DNA of 64,000 nt from Trichomonas vaginalis G3 (taxonomy: Eukaryota; Parabasalia; Trichomonadida; Trichomonadidae). This document shows, piece by piece, positions 17,625-29,345 of the stretch (position 1 is the first letter of the stretch; each line of letters opens with the position of its first letter). Under the pieces are notes generated by a model, which had not been told where the DNA came from, made no database searches, and saw nothing but the letters and a program-made list of their open reading frames with translations. The stretch spans positions 22,955,896 through 23,019,895 of the forward strand of contig NC_067206.1 in assembly GCF_026262505.1 (NCBI RefSeq), in the 5' to 3' direction. The translations under genes were made by a program, and so were the position numbers.

Positions 17625-17684
17625 ATGCCACGTAAGCTACGTAAGAATATACGTAAGAGGAAGAGAGCATTGAAACATCCATAG
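17625..17684 (+). CDS. 19-aa highly basic peptide (element B)
   Basis: The sequence is MPRKLRKNIRKRKRALKHP, with ten Lys/Arg residues in 19. It sits first in the plus-strand structural cluster, just before the coiled-coil region. Size and charge recall small DNA-condensing core peptides such as adenovirus mu/pX, which is an analogy only. It might instead be the remaining part of a longer gene. Confidence 0.4.
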   Translation: MPRKLRKNIRKRKRALKHP

Positions 17685-17704
17685 TAAAACTGACACACAA
17701 CAAG

Positions 17705-20700
17705 TTGCAACAACAAATAATGAATGACCCCACTATGTTGCAACAAATGTCAAGCAATCCTATGCTTTTAAACCGAGTTTTTGGTGCACAGAGTGGAGGT
17801 TTAAGAGCGGCACTTTTAGCGAAAATGGCAGGCTATGGTGGAGCTGCAGACGGAACAGCATATAACCCTCAAAGTCAAATGAATTTGAGTTCACTCAAAA
17901 ATCAAATAGCAGATGTCAAAAAGTCAAACATAGACATACAGAAACAAATAGTGAAAACGAAAAGAAACTAGAATATGACAGACACACAAAGAAACTCAAT
18001 GAGTTAAACGTAGAGAAAAAGAAGAAAGAAGAACAACTGAAAGAACTAAGTACAGAGGAATATGCGAAAAAAGTGTCAGAAAAACAGCAGAAGTAGCAAA
18101 AATGGAACAAGATGTTGTAAATTTGAAAAAACCATACTACTCAATATAAAGTACTGAAAGATGAAGAGATAAAACAAAAAGCCCTGAAGACATATATGGA
18201 TAGCGATGAGTATAAAAAAGAAGTTGAAGCAAATGTAAAGGCAGAAAACTTTTACAGTTGCAAAACCAAACCGTACAGTATGAAAACTTAGCACAAGAAA
18301 GTAAAAAATAACGACGCAGCCATGCAAAAAGGCAATGAAAAGCGCAGAATATATAAAAGCTAACAATGACTGGTTAGATGCCCAAGCCAACGCCAAAGCA
18401 GCCCAACTTATAGGGTCAATAAGGACAAAAATACAAGCGGATGAAGACAGTTCAAATGAAGCTTTAACAAATGCTGACTTTAAGAACGCCTTCGAAGCTC
18501 TTCATAGTAAGGTGAAACTAGTGAACGACTTCTCATCTGGAAAGAAACTGAAGTCTGAAGGTTTCGACAAAGAGTTAAGAGAAGTAGCACAAAATATGAC
18601 GAAAATAACAGATGCAGCAACGAGACAGGCAGTTCAAAGTGCCTATGACGCCGTTAGAGCAACTGTTGTGGAAAGTCAAGAAAAAGAGTTACAACAGACC
18701 AAAACAGACCTAGTAAATGCTTTCTTAAGAACGAAAAGTCAGGTAGGACATTACGCTGCAGATGGAACATATGTGCCAGCTGGTGGAACTTATATACCAG
18801 CTGGTGGAACTTATATACTAGCTAGTGGAACTTATATACCACCAAACCCTCCAAGAGAAGCACCTGCACCAGGACTACCTAAAACATTTACATCGTCACA
18901 TGGACACAGACACAGGCATGCACCAAAACCAACACAACAACCACCTCCACAACCAGCACAACAACAACAACCAGCACAACAACCACCTCCACAACCAGCA
19001 CAGCAACCAACAGTTCAAAACCCTGCACAACAACAACCACAAACAGCACAACAACCACCTCCACAACCAGCACAGCAACAACAACCACAAACAGAGCAAG
19101 GACATAAAAGAAGTAGAGAACAAGGAAACCAAGAATTCTTAAAAATGCTTAAAGAAGACTATGGTTACTCAGATACTATTGACTTTAGTGACAGATATAA
19201 AGAAGCTATTCGAAAGTTCAAGGAAGGAAATACTGACCCGAACCTATTTAGCTTTATGGCTCAGCACCAAATGGGATATAATTTCAAACCTGGAAAATAC
19301 AAGCTCGCTAAGGGATATGATTTAATAGCATATCATCCAAATGACATGAACGAATTTACTCCGAGATATTTGGTGTCAGAGCTAAATGACAATTCAACTC
19401 TCTTCATGAAACGCGTAAAAAATAGAGACGGAACGAAAGAAGAAAGGTTTATGAGTCCGGATGACTTAGATAGGGAACTTGTTAAAAACGGTCTCGGAAT
19501 ATATGAAATGCCAGCAGATGAGGTACAAGAAACTCCACAGGAAGAAGTTCAGATACAACCAGACATGGAAGAAATAGTTCAGCAACAACAGCTAGAAGAG
19601 CCTGAAGGAAACGAACAAGTCCTTCCTTTGGAAACTAACTTCACAGAACTAGATGAAGATTTGGAACAGCCGAAAAATCTTGACTCTCAACAAGAGTATG
19701 AGGTGAATATGGAATCTTTCCAAGAGTCTAAGAAAAATTCGGCTGACAGAGTAGAAGAATATCGAAAAATGTTTGCCGACATACAAAAGACTCCAACACC
19801 AGATGAAAATATTCAGCATAGAATGGAAGTACTGAAAGAAAATGTACACAAATACAACAACCCTTTTTACTTACGACCATATAACGTTCAATCTTTGGCT
19901 GAACTCGGTGAAAATAAAAGGTTAAATTTCAACAAAACATATAGAAATGAAACATTGTTTAAAGTTCATTCAGAACCTAACCAAGATGGAAACAAACCTA
20001 CTTTTGTTTCTGCAGACTATGGAACTACAATGAGATGGGGTCATAAAGCTAACCGGATAGGTGGTTCATAAACTTACAACCACAATTCCAAGAAGTTGTA
20101 GACGCAATGGAAGTCAATGGTGAACCAGATATAGCTGGTATTTTCAGCGCGGCTTTAATGCCATTGAAAGATATGAAAGATGCAGATATTTTGGACCAGT
20201 ATGAAATGAACATGGCTGATGGAAATATAACACCTGACGTTCTAGAACATTTATCTCAAAGAACTACACAGAACCATAAAGATGGTATATTTTGGTGAAG
20301 AGTTTAGAAAGAAAGTTAGGGAGACAGAAGGAAGAGAACCTATTGTACATGACCTTGCAAACGAAAGTTTGCAAAATGTCATAAAAAACTTACTTTTGCA
20401 GACAATGAACCGAGAAGGGATGAATATTTAAGAAAACTCAAATGGACAGTACCAAATGAAATGTTAGTATTGAAAAACATGTTCCTTGACAAAATAAAAC
20501 CAACTACAGAAATAAATGACGCAAGACTGAAACATTGGGTAAAAGCTTTCCCATTCACAAAAGATATTGTTGGTAACATGGAAAGAAAACCAGAATGGCT
20601 ACAAAAACATATATTTGGAAACGAGCTTATTCCATATGGACAAGCTCTGTTTGAAGAGCTTGAACCGGAAACTCAGGAAAGAGTCATGCAAACAATACGC

Positions 20701-21017
20701 GAAGACTCAAATACAAACTATGACAAACTCTTTCTAGGATATAGGTTACCTGAGATGGGCGACCAGAGCCCAAAGGCAAAAAGGACATGGGAAATTTACA
20801 ACATACTAGGTGAACATGAGGCAAAGATGCAACAACTTGAAGCAGAGGGCAAGTTACCAAAAAGCGACACCAAAGAAGAAGAGTAGAACAAAGTGAAAGT
20901 AGTGAAGAAGTAACTTCATCTAGTGAAAGTAGTGGCAATGAAGGAAAAAGAAGAGTTAAAGATTCAGTTAAAAACTTAGTCAGGAAGAAAGTAAAGCTTG
21001 GTCCGAAACAATTATGA
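17705..21017 (+). pseudogene. Broken structural region: coiled coil, Pro/Gln repeats, acidic and basic tail (element B)
   Basis: The region starts with a Gln/Met-rich part (MNDPTMLQQMSSNPMLLN). A Lys/Glu-rich coiled coil follows, then a long reading stretch (18,335-20,071) with YVPAGGTYIPAGGTYI steps and a PPPQPAQQ low-complexity block (about 18,920-19,095). Globular parts come next (EFLKMLKEDYGYSDTIDFSD, KYKLAKGYDLIAYHPND). The region ends with a Ser/Glu tract and a basic tail (RRVKDSVKNLVRKKVKLG). No family is recognised. Its place before the capsid gene suggests a scaffold or core protein. It is broken several times; whether it was one gene or two is unclear. Confidence 0.55.
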
Positions 21018-21056
21018 CAAATAAATCCAACTATTCTATATTTTTACCCATATGAA

Positions 21057-22654
21057 ATGTACGCCGCTCAGAATATAACGCCAACAGTTTTGGATGCCAT
21101 GAACGGAAATGTTTCCGAATGGTATAACGAATGCGACAATGCCATTAGAAGGTCAGAAATAGTTCCTGGAACTTACGAATATACAACTGCTGTTTCTTAT
21201 GGAAACGTAGGTGAGTTTGGAGAAGGTTCTTCAACAACAGTAGATATTGCTTGCGACAGGTTTCATATAATTTCTATTGACAACTCATTCTTATACGTGG
21301 AACAAGACATTGAAATAAAACCTTCTGCTGACTTGAGAGGTAAGAAAGGTCAATGGTATTTTCTATGTCGGATACCAATATGCTCCAGAAGTTTTCATGG
21401 GATATAAGATATATTCTAACTCTGACTTAGTTCAAACAGTAACATGGGCAAACTATGAATGGTTCGCTTTAAGAAACTCAGTACAACCACAAGCTAGAGA
21501 ACAAACAGACCAGTATGCAACTATTGAGAAAATAAGAAGACTTGACCCTAACGTTCCAGGAGTTTATGTAACCTTTCTGGTTCAGATGGAAATGCTTGCA
21601 CTAAAGTAAAACTGAAACTTAGAGTTCCTTTGTCATCTTTCCTCATTTCAGGTTTTTAGATACTTGCCAAACTGGGCAGGAAAAATTTCTATTGAACTTA
21701 CTCCAAGCAAAAATAACTTAGTCATTGCAACGCAAGACCCATTCACTCTTACAGACGTAAAGGGAGCAATCAAACGTCATTCGCCGAATTTTGCAAAGAC
21801 AAAGTTGACTTAGACTTTGGTTTCTCAAACCTCAACACTGAAGTAAAGTATTATTTCAATGCTGCTGAACTGCTTGGGACCCAGTTAAGTTCACATGCAA
21901 ACAGTTTGAATGCAAGAGAATAGAAAGCAGACTTGCAGTCTATATGTTGGACCCAGATATTTCAAATGCTTTAGCTGCCAAATATATTGCAGTTCACTTA
22001 TGTTCCCTATACACCAAAATATCTGTCAAAGACTTTGCAGGTGAAGTTGGAAACCAAAATCCAGGAACCGCAGGTGCAAGAACAGATATTGCTTTAACAA
22101 CTGCAATGAAACATGCAGATACTATGTTTGTATGTTCAGACGAACTATAAATGACTATTCTTGTTTCTACAACCCCGGTATTATATCATATAAACATAGA
22201 TGGCAAATATTATCCAAGAGAAGAATATTCTACAGTTGAGGATATGAGGTCATACAACTTGACATTAGATGCTATGAACTTTAACAACAACTTCACAACA
22301 ACCATTAACCCTGAAATGCAAAGTTCTATTATGCCATATGTGAAAGTATGGACTCATACAGGAGGTCAAAAAACTCAATATACAAATGGAGACCGTTCAA
22401 ACTTTTGGCTTGGCATTCCATTTGCTGACTCAGAAGACTTTATGGTGGTATTTCAACTGTTGGTACAGTTCAAATACAATATACTGGTGACAGAGACGGT
22501 CCAGATGAATTGAAAGCAAAGAAGTTTACAAAACCAATAGCACTTTTACACGGAAGATGCTCTTTTGAAGATTCGTTCGATGAAACCTGCTGGGGCTCCT
22601 CAGATTGGCATAACGACAGCTTCCATCGAGCAGATTTTGGCAGCAGGTCAGTAA
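21057..22654 (+). pseudogene. Major capsid protein candidate, double jelly-roll type (element B)
   Basis: The reading region is of major-capsid size (about 530 codons). Features include DRFHIISIDNSFLYVEQDIE, WFALRNSVQPQARE, LPNWAGKISIELTPSKNNL, YHINIDGKYYPREEYST followed by DMRSYNLTLDAMN, and a C-terminal GAPQIGITTASIEQIL. The order of a beta-rich N-terminal half, the -KISIELT strand and the -NIDGKYYP-/-DALN-like motif fits double jelly-roll capsid proteins of Polintons and polinton-like viruses. It is broken, with several breaks. A structure prediction of a clean homologue would settle the fold. Confidence 0.6.
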
Positions 22655-22966
22655 GTTGTTCTTGAACTGACTTCTCTCCGTCAAATATTGACAGTACGCA
22701 GTTTTGACATAATATTGTATTATAAACTTACCTTTAGAAATATCTGTAAGTTTTGAAGTTATATTTTTGTCTGCTTCAAGAACTTTCACCATTTCAGTTA
22801 TACCAACTTTCTTTGCTTTATGAAAATATTTTGGTTCAGCAAAGACTGCTATTCTATAACATTTACCATTGTTTGTATAAAGAACTATTCTGTCAATGTA
22901 TTTGTATTGTTTGTGTGTGTAAACTTTGTTTTGCTTCAATTCGAAGAGATACTCAAATACGTCCAT
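22526..22966 (-). CDS. Uncharacterised protein (element B)
   Basis: This is a protein of up to 146 aa. MDVFEYLFELKQNKVYTHKQ at the start is followed by a Tyr/Lys-rich region with IDRIVLYTNNGKCYRIAVFA and YFHKAKKVGITEMVKVLEAD. The last third overlaps the end of the capsid gene and may not be coding. The family is not recognised. It lies between capsid-type genes on the opposite strand. Confidence 0.45.
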   Translation of the reverse strand: MDVFEYLFELKQNKVYTHKQYKYIDRIVLYTNNGKCYRIAVFAEPKYFHKAKKVGITEMVKVLEADKNITSKLTDISKGKFIIQYYVKTAYCQYLTERSQFKNNLLTCCQNLLDGSCRYANLRSPSRFHRTNLQKSIFRVKVLLVL

Positions 22967-22985
22967 CTTTTTATTCTAAGTAAAA

Positions 22986-23560
22986 TGTCATTTCCGAAAA
23001 TAGAAGCGTAAGTGTTTCAAAAGGTTTAATGGCGGTGGCAGATGTGAAGTTAAATTCACCAACTCAAACAAACAGTCAAAGTGTTATTGTCAATGTCAAA
23101 GAAAGAGATGTTGAAGTGGGGAAACCATACGAGGACGAAGATGGTATATTGTTCCTGTAAAAGAACAACCAACATATCCTGAAGTTAGCAGAGACTTAAG
23201 TTCTGTTGCAGATATTCGAAACGACTACCAACAACTTAAAGACAAACTTCAAACTCAGGAGAAGATTTGTCAAGCTTTAGGTATAATGTTAAACTTGGTC
23301 GAACACAACCCTGTAAAAGTGAACTCATATGTCATCGCACCTCATGAAGTTTTGAAAGAACTATTGAAACTTTTGACAGAGGCAGACGATATAAACATCA
23401 AAGAAATAGAACCGACGTTAGTTGCTGTGGTGTTTCATATAATGTCATTGACAAGATATACGTTATGAAAGGAGGTGAAACGTTGAACTTAAAATATAGT
23501 TTCCCAGACGTTATAAAAATATTTGACGACCACAACATTTCATTAAAATTTATTTGCTAA
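22986..23560 (+). pseudogene. Broken helical protein gene (element B)
   Basis: Recognisable stretches include SPTQTNSQSVIVNVKERDVE, PTYPEVSRDLSSVADIRNDY followed by QQLKDKLQTQEKICQALGIM, and PHEVLKELLKLLTEADDINI. These suggest a helical, partly coiled protein of under 200 aa. No family is recognised. It is broken, with a few breaks. The position between the two capsid-type regions suggests an assembly or minor structural role (inference). Confidence 0.45.
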
Positions 23561-23564
23561 GTAA

Positions 23565-24346
23565 ATGGCAGAAGACATAATGGTTTATACTATTACGACT
23601 AAAAACCTGAGTCATATAATTCTATAACAACAAACTTACAAAGTCTCAAGGACGGTATTGTAAACTAACCTTAAACACAATGACGACTAAAGCCTGTTTT
23701 GCTCTTTTGACACCAGAAGACTTTATTGTTGTGAATGGTAAAAAATACTCTTTGAAGATACTTACTCAGATATACACCAACAGGTTTTGTTGACTTATTT
23801 AATACTTTAAGGACGAGTGTAACATGTGCTGCAACTAGAGCAGGTTTCATTATTTGGATGTCCGACTGAGTTTACTATAAACAATATGAGCTATAATACA
23901 AAACTTATATCTGGTTTTTACTACCAACAGTTTCCTATAACAGGAAAAGGTGTCATACAAGGAATGTCTATTCCATTGACTTAAGTACACCTATTTTATA
24001 TATTGTTTCAAACTTAGGTTCAAAGTGTTATTCGAATGTCGACAGAAACTACTATGACCAAAAGATACTTATGCGTATAAACAATACTTTCTCTGCTGGT
24101 TTGCCTATTGTTCATTCGAATGCAAGAGTTTTCAGCTTTGTAAACTCAAACACTTTAGCAAACATAAACTTAACCTTAGTTGACGCAAACTTTGTTCCTG
24201 TAAAACTTTTATGTCCTATGTATTTGTCAATGACGGCAGAAAGTTTCGAATTGGAAGATGCAACTGGTGAAAGTATTGTATTACAAGAACAACTTCAACA
24301 ACAAATAGCTCAAGAACAACAAATGCAACAAATAGCTCAAGAATAA
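23565..24346 (+). pseudogene. Second capsid-like region, possible minor capsid protein (element B)
   Basis: The region begins MAEDIMVYTITT and ends with a beta-rich part (NNTFSAGLPIVHSNARVFSF, LANINLTLVDANFVPVKLLC, MYLSMTAESFELED) and a Gln-rich tail (QEQLQQQIAQEQQMQQIAQE). Beta content and position next to the major capsid candidate fit the single jelly-roll minor (penton) protein of Polintons, but sequence evidence is weak. It is broken, with several breaks. Confidence 0.4.
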
Positions 24347-24375
24347 AAAAAAATATTTTTTTTATTTTTATAAAA

Positions 24376-25612
24376 ATGTACAGAATAGATGTTTCAGATT
24401 TTTATGACTTCCAAACATTCAGAAATATGTGTCCATTTAGAGACTATAACAAAGCAGTCGAGAATTTGAAACGTTTAGTCATTTATGTCGACTCTGCCCC
24501 AGAATGTTATGTTATGAAAGAATGGGATGTAGTCTTTAACAAACCAAGAGCAACAATAGTTTCAGAACAAGAATGTAGACAGAAACTTAAGAAAATAAAA
24601 GTTGTACAAGTTGGAATGAAGATGTTAGATGCTTGGGATATCTTATTGTCAAAGTTAGAAGATTTTTCAGTTCGTGGTATAAAGTTTCTATACACCTTCT
24701 CCAAACTTCTATTCTATCTTCACTGGATATAAATACGAACAAGTAGAATGGAAAGAAAATATTATAGAAGCTTGGTTAGACCATGTCAAAGAAATTATAT
24801 GCAATGGAAACGAAAGAGTCTATGAGTATATCTTATGTTGGTTTGCAAACATCTTACAACATCCAAGTGCTAAGAATGAAACTGCTCTCATTATAATTGG
24901 AAAACAAGGAACAGGTAAGAACACATTCTTTACAGATATTTTGTGCAAACTGTTAGAAGGTTATTCGAATCCGAATATGACAAACTTAGAAAACATCTGC
25001 GGTAAATTTAACTCTTCAATAGAGAATATGAAACTTATAGTATGTAACGAACTTCAAAGTATAGATACAACAAAAGTTTTGAACTCAGATGCTTTGAAGA
25101 GTCTTATAACAGACAAAGTTGGAGTTGTTGAAAGAAAATATAAAGACCAAAGAGTTTGTGAAAATGTTGCAAACTTCATTATGGTTTCAAACAATGCTGT
25201 TCCGATGAAGTTAGAAAGTTCTGACAGAAGATATGTAGTTGTCAGAACGTCAGATTCTCATATGCAAGATACAGAATATTTTGACGACTTAGCAGAAACT
25301 TTGACATCTGACTTTTACAACCACTTGTTCTCATATTTTATGACATTAGATATTTCTAAGTTCAATCCAAGACAAATTCCACATACCGAAGAGAGACAAA
25401 CATTGTTAGAAGCAAACAAGAGTGTATATGAACTGTTCATAGATGAAACTGACTTTGAGTGTTTAGATGAAAGGTCATTGTACGATTCGTATAAACAATA
25501 TTGTCAAGAGTATGGTTATATGACAGCGTCTAAACGAACATTCTTGGCAAATGTCAAAAGTCTTTTAGACGTACAGAATGGTGTATATACAAAGAAAAAT
25601 TTTTCTGAGTAA
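24376..25612 (+). pseudogene. Superfamily 3 (D5-like) helicase (element B), broken
   Basis: The Walker A motif IIIGKQGTGKNTFF lies at about 24,890-24,935, and the following acidic strand MKLIVCNELQSID fits Walker B. Motif C is represented by VANFIMVSNNAVPMKLESSD with the arginine-containing RRYVVVRTSD after it. The C-terminus (LYDSYKQYCQEYGYMTASKR) matches the D5 C-terminal winged-helix type. SF3 helicases unwind DNA at replication origins of virophages, NCLDVs and plasmids. It is broken, with about two to three breaks. Confidence 0.75.
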
Positions 25613-25648
25613 ATTTAAAAAAAAATATTTTTTTATCCGATAGAAAAG

Positions 25649-26068
25649 ATGACAAAATTCATCTCAGTAAACAAGTACATGTCAGGACTTAAAGAAGAAC
25701 TAGACCCATTCACATATTTGAATGTTTACTTCTACCATTTTGAAAAGTCTTCATTCAGCAAAGTTTGGAACATCGAACCAGTTAAGTTTGCTATTGTGAC
25801 TAAAAATGGTGCGAAATTTGAAGACTTAGACATAGAAGGTTTGTTAACAGTCAAAGAAAGTTTTGACAGAAGGTTCTCAAACCTTAAAGAAGGCAAAGCA
25901 TACAAACTTGTTATACCTTATGAACCAAAGAAAGCAGACGACTATGAATATTATGAGTCTAAGATAGTTGAAGTTCAAGGTAAATTGGGTAAAAAGATTT
26001 TAGAGTCTAAGCCAGTGTTTGCTCCTAAAGAGGAAGAGAACATTGACATTGACCCAGAAATGTTCTAA
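25649..26068 (+). CDS. Uncharacterised 139-aa protein after the helicase (element B)
   Basis: The family is not recognised. It reads as one continuous frame from MTKFISVNKYMSGLKEELDP to an acidic tail NIDIDPEMF. The predicted mix of strands (NVYFYHFEKSSF, PVKFAIVTKNGAKF, KAYKLVIPYEPK) with an acidic C-terminus is reminiscent of single-stranded-DNA-binding proteins, and its place beside the helicase fits, but this is inference. The leader AAAAAAAATATTTTTTTATC is the non-structural type. Confidence 0.5.
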   Translation: MTKFISVNKYMSGLKEELDPFTYLNVYFYHFEKSSFSKVWNIEPVKFAIVTKNGAKFEDLDIEGLLTVKESFDRRFSNLKEGKAYKLVIPYEPKKADDYEYYESKIVEVQGKLGKKILESKPVFAPKEEENIDIDPEMF

Positions 26069-26084
26069 AAATAAAATTTTATTT

Positions 26085-26535
26085 TTACATGTCAAATTTC
26101 TTTTTCTCTGGAACTGGTTCAGGTTCTTTCTTCTCTTCTTCTACTTTCTTTTCTTTCTTTTCTCTCTTCTTCTTTTCTGGTGGAGTTATGTCAAACTTCT
26201 CAGAACCATTTTTTGTAAAAGTTCTTTGTCCTTTAATAGCTCATCTATTCTGTTTTCTATTTCATCTTCAAGAACAGCGCATGTGTCTTCTTTGCATTCT
26301 AAGAACTTTTGTTGGACTTCATCTTTCCAATCGGCGTCATCTCTGTCAACAAGTCTGTCATTGACAAATTTTAAGACTGCTCTGCTTAATGTTTTATGGT
26401 TCTTGTCATATTCCAGAAACAGAACTTTAGAACAAATTCACCTTTCTTGTTTACACTATGTAAGATTTTATGGTCGACAGATGTTTTGCTGTCGAAAAGC
26501 TTGTCTCGAATATAGATAGCGAAATCGCTAGACAT
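26085..26535 (-). pseudogene. Small broken gene with Lys/Glu-rich tail (element B)
   Basis: The minus-strand start is at 26,533-26,535 with MSSDFAIYIRDKLFDSKTSV. A helical acidic part has ECKEDTCAVLEDEIENRIDE, and the tail is highly charged (EKKKREKKEKKVEEEKKEPE). No family is recognised. It lies back to back with the ATPase gene across a 36-bp spacer. It is broken. Confidence 0.5.
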
Positions 26536-26571
26536 TTTCAAAAAGATAAAAATTTTAATTTTTCTAAAAAT

Positions 26572-27445
26572 ATGTTAGAAAAAAAGTTTGCTGACATTGA
26601 CAAAAAATTTGAGAATGTTTTAAATAAGAACAAGAGGAAATTGGAAAATGCTCAGATAAAACCATACATGACAAGTTCTTATTTGCTCAGAATGGTATAA
26701 CAGGTCTAATTGCACCGCCTGGGTCGGGTAAGACTTTCACTTATCTTAAAATGGCTGCACAACAACAAGAACTAGATGAGAAGAACCCATTCTATGAGTT
26801 AGTTGTCATTTGTAGTACTTCTGGTCAATTTGACCAAACCGTAAATTCGTTCAAAGATATTATAAAAAAGTCTAAGTTAGTATGTATAAAAGACTCTGAG
26901 TTGTTAGATTGGATAAAGAAGTACCAAAGAAGAGTTTTGAAGTACAATGCTATAAATGAGTATATAAATTCTAAGTTTAAAGACCAAATGAGGAAATGCA
27001 GAGAATATTAGAGAAGAAACACTTCAGAAACAAACAGAAAGAGATAGAATACATTTCGAAGAAATTGCAATCTTACGATTGGAAGACATACCCTCATAGA
27101 TGTCTTCTTATCTTAGATGATTTCGCCTCTCATCCTTTGTTAAAGAACAGAGAACAAGACATGTGTCGAATTCTTAAGAAGCTCAGACACTTTAACATCT
27201 CTGTTGTCATTTGTGTACAGACAGCAAAGAGTTTAAGTAAGGATGTAAAGAGAATACTTACTGACATTGTACTTTTCCCCGGATTGTCCGAAGACGATTT
27301 CATGGAACTTATGAAAGAGTCCATGGCAGGTAAGTTTGACAGATATGAACTATGGGAGAAGTACAAAGTCATACAAGACCCTCATACTTCTTTCAGAATT
27401 CATATCTACGCAAACAAAGTTCAAATTGTAAAAAGTCAAGCGTAA
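26572..27445 (+). pseudogene. Packaging ATPase, FtsK/HerA (A32-like) type (element B), broken
   Basis: Walker A GLIAPPGSGKT is at 26,703-26,735. A strand with ELVVICSTSGQFDQTVNSF follows, then Walker B RCLLILDDFASHPLL near 27,100-27,130. Downstream, ISVVICVQTAKSLSKDVKRI fits the sensor strand of this family, and FPGLSEDDFMELM follows. The protein pumps DNA into preformed capsids and is one of the core Polinton genes. I chose the ATG at 26,572 because the AT-rich leader (AATTTTAATTTTTCTAAAAA) ends there. It is broken, with a few breaks. The end of the gene is repeated at 2-310. Confidence 0.75.
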
Positions 27446-27952
27446 AAAATGTAAGTGTTTAGTCTTAGTCTGTTGTGGTTCTGCAGCTTTCGGTTCTTCT
27501 GGCTTTGGAATGGACTCGGTTGGTGGTACGTCACTCATCCGTTTGTGTCCTGTCGGAAGGAAGGACTTTTCCTGTTGGAAGGAAGGACTTTTCCTGTCGG
27601 AAGGAAGAGTTCTTCCTGTCGGAAGGAAAATTTTTTCCTGTTGGAAGGAAAAATTTTTCCTGTTGGAAGGAAAAACTTTTTCTGAAGGTCGGCCAAAAAG
27701 TTCTCAATTTTCGAAAATTTGAATGGTTTACGGACGGACAACTGGAAAAATTTTTCCTGTTGGAAGGAAAATTTTTTCCTGTTGGAAGGAAAATTTTTTC
27801 CTGTTGGAAGGAAAATTTTTTCCTGTTGGAAGGAAGAGTTCTTCCTGTCGGAAGGAAGGACTCGGAATGCCAGAAGGATTTGACAAGACAATTTACCATC
27901 TAGAGCTACCTGAGCCATCTTTGGTGTCAAGCTTGAAAAATAAATGGTTCAT
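27446..27952. repeat. 22-bp minisatellite between ATPase and KilA-N gene (element B)
   Basis: This is the same family as 412-787, here at about 27,548-27,872 with fewer units. The central unique piece (GGTCGGCCAAAAAGTTCTC) is shared. The unit count differs between A and B, so the array is length-variable. No gene is supported. Confidence 0.85.
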
Positions 27953-28797
27953 TTACTCTTCCTCTTTGAAGTTGTCAAAATACTCTGTTATTTTTTCTTT
28001 CAGTAGCGGCAAATCTTCTTTGAATGTAAGTATTGTACAACCTTTCATATCATAGTGTGTTTGAGGTAAAGTATCTTGAACTATTTGTTTCACATCTTCA
28101 TTTGGGGTCATTGAAATCGGTAAGTTTTCGCGATAGAACCAATTTCTGTTAGATTTGTAAATCTTAGCAAGGTCGTAAAAGCTTTTGTTGTTTCTTCTGA
28201 CTAAATGCAACATAACCATATCTCTGTCTTCTTCATTTTCCATCTCTTCAGTATAAATCATATACTTATAGTTCTTTTCCTTTCCTTTTGGTACCGAACG
28301 TGGTATTCTTTTCTGAATGTTTTTGTCTTTTGCTTCAATGACTTCATCTTTTGCTTGAAGTTTCTTTTCCATCTCTTCACGTTCTTGTCTATGAATTTCA
28401 TCTAACATCATGAAAATATAACAAGCGTAACGAGGCGAAGCCCACATTGCAACAGCATTTACAAGAAGTCTATGAACATAATATCCTTTCAAACTATTTG
28501 GCAAATTTTTACGATTTTCGTACGGAATCTCGTTCCCGGTTTTCCGCGGAACGCAAACATATGAGGAAATTCTTCTAAAAGTTCTTTTGTCTGTTGGTTT
28601 TCAAACCAATGATGTGCTTGCTTTGTAGAACGAAGAGCTGTCAAAATACTTTGCATTTGGTACATATCGTCTTTGACTGAACGAATGAGACGTAACTGTT
28701 TGTTATATTGTATGTACTCGTATTCTTCATTTATGGCTTCATGAACGATAGCAGGTGTTGTGTTCTCTGATGTTGACATATCTGTCTTTACATACAA
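27953..28797 (-). pseudogene. KilA-N-type gene with viral-type C-terminal domain (element B), broken
   Basis: It is a homologue of 862-1659 with the same C-terminal domain (IPRSVPKGKEKNYKYMIYT, HLVRRNNKSFYDLAKIYKSN). It shows a KilA-N-like part with MWASPRYACYIFMMLDEI and an added coiled-coil linker (EEMEKKLQAKDEVIEAKDKN) that is not present in the element A copy. It is probably a DNA-binding regulator. It is broken, with about one break. Confidence 0.6.
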
Positions 28798-28867
28798 AAA
28801 TAAAAAAATATTTTATAAAAAATTAGCGTTATTTTCTTACTTTCACAAAAGACCAAAAATAAACGCT

Positions 28868-29275
28868 TTACATGTATTTTTCAGCAACTTCGTCAAGAAG
28901 TCTGTAAATATACCATGCATAACGAGGAGAAGCCCACATTGCTATTGAACTAACTAGGAACTTATGAACATATATACCTTTTAGATATGATGGTAAGTTT
29001 TGTCTGTCTTGGTACATCTTTTTAAGTTCTACATGTTCGAACTCACTCAAAAGTTCATGAGTGCTATTTAATTCAAACCAGTCTTGTGGTTTCTTAGTGT
29101 CTGGAGCAAAACATGCTGTCAAAATACTTTGCATTTGGTACATGTCATCTTTGACCGAACGAATGAGACGGAGTTGTTTGTTATACTGAACCCACTCGTA
29201 TTCTTCATTTATGGCTTCATGAACGATAGCAGGTGTTGTGTTCTCTGTTGTTGTCATTTCTGTCTTTACATACAA
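28868..29275 (-). CDS. Short KilA-N-type protein (element B)
   Basis: This 135-aa protein has an N-terminus like the neighbouring KilA-N genes (RLIRSVKDDMYQMQSILTAC) and MWASPRYAWYIYRLL near the end. Its last residues and the following spacer (DEVAEKYM) match the end of the next gene at 29,346-29,960. The shared 3' end suggests exchange between neighbouring family members. No counterpart is seen at this place in element A, so the KilA-N gene number differs between copies. Confidence 0.55.
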   Translation of the reverse strand: MYVKTEMTTTENTTPAIVHEAINEEYEWVQYNKQLRLIRSVKDDMYQMQSILTACFAPDTKKPQDWFELNSTHELLSEFEHVELKKMYQDRQNLPSYLKGIYVHKFLVSSIAMWASPRYAWYIYRLLDEVAEKYM

Positions 29276-29345
29276 AATAAAAAAAATATTTTATAAAAAA
29301 CTAGCGTTATTTTTTTATTTTCACAAAAGACCAAAAATAAACGCT

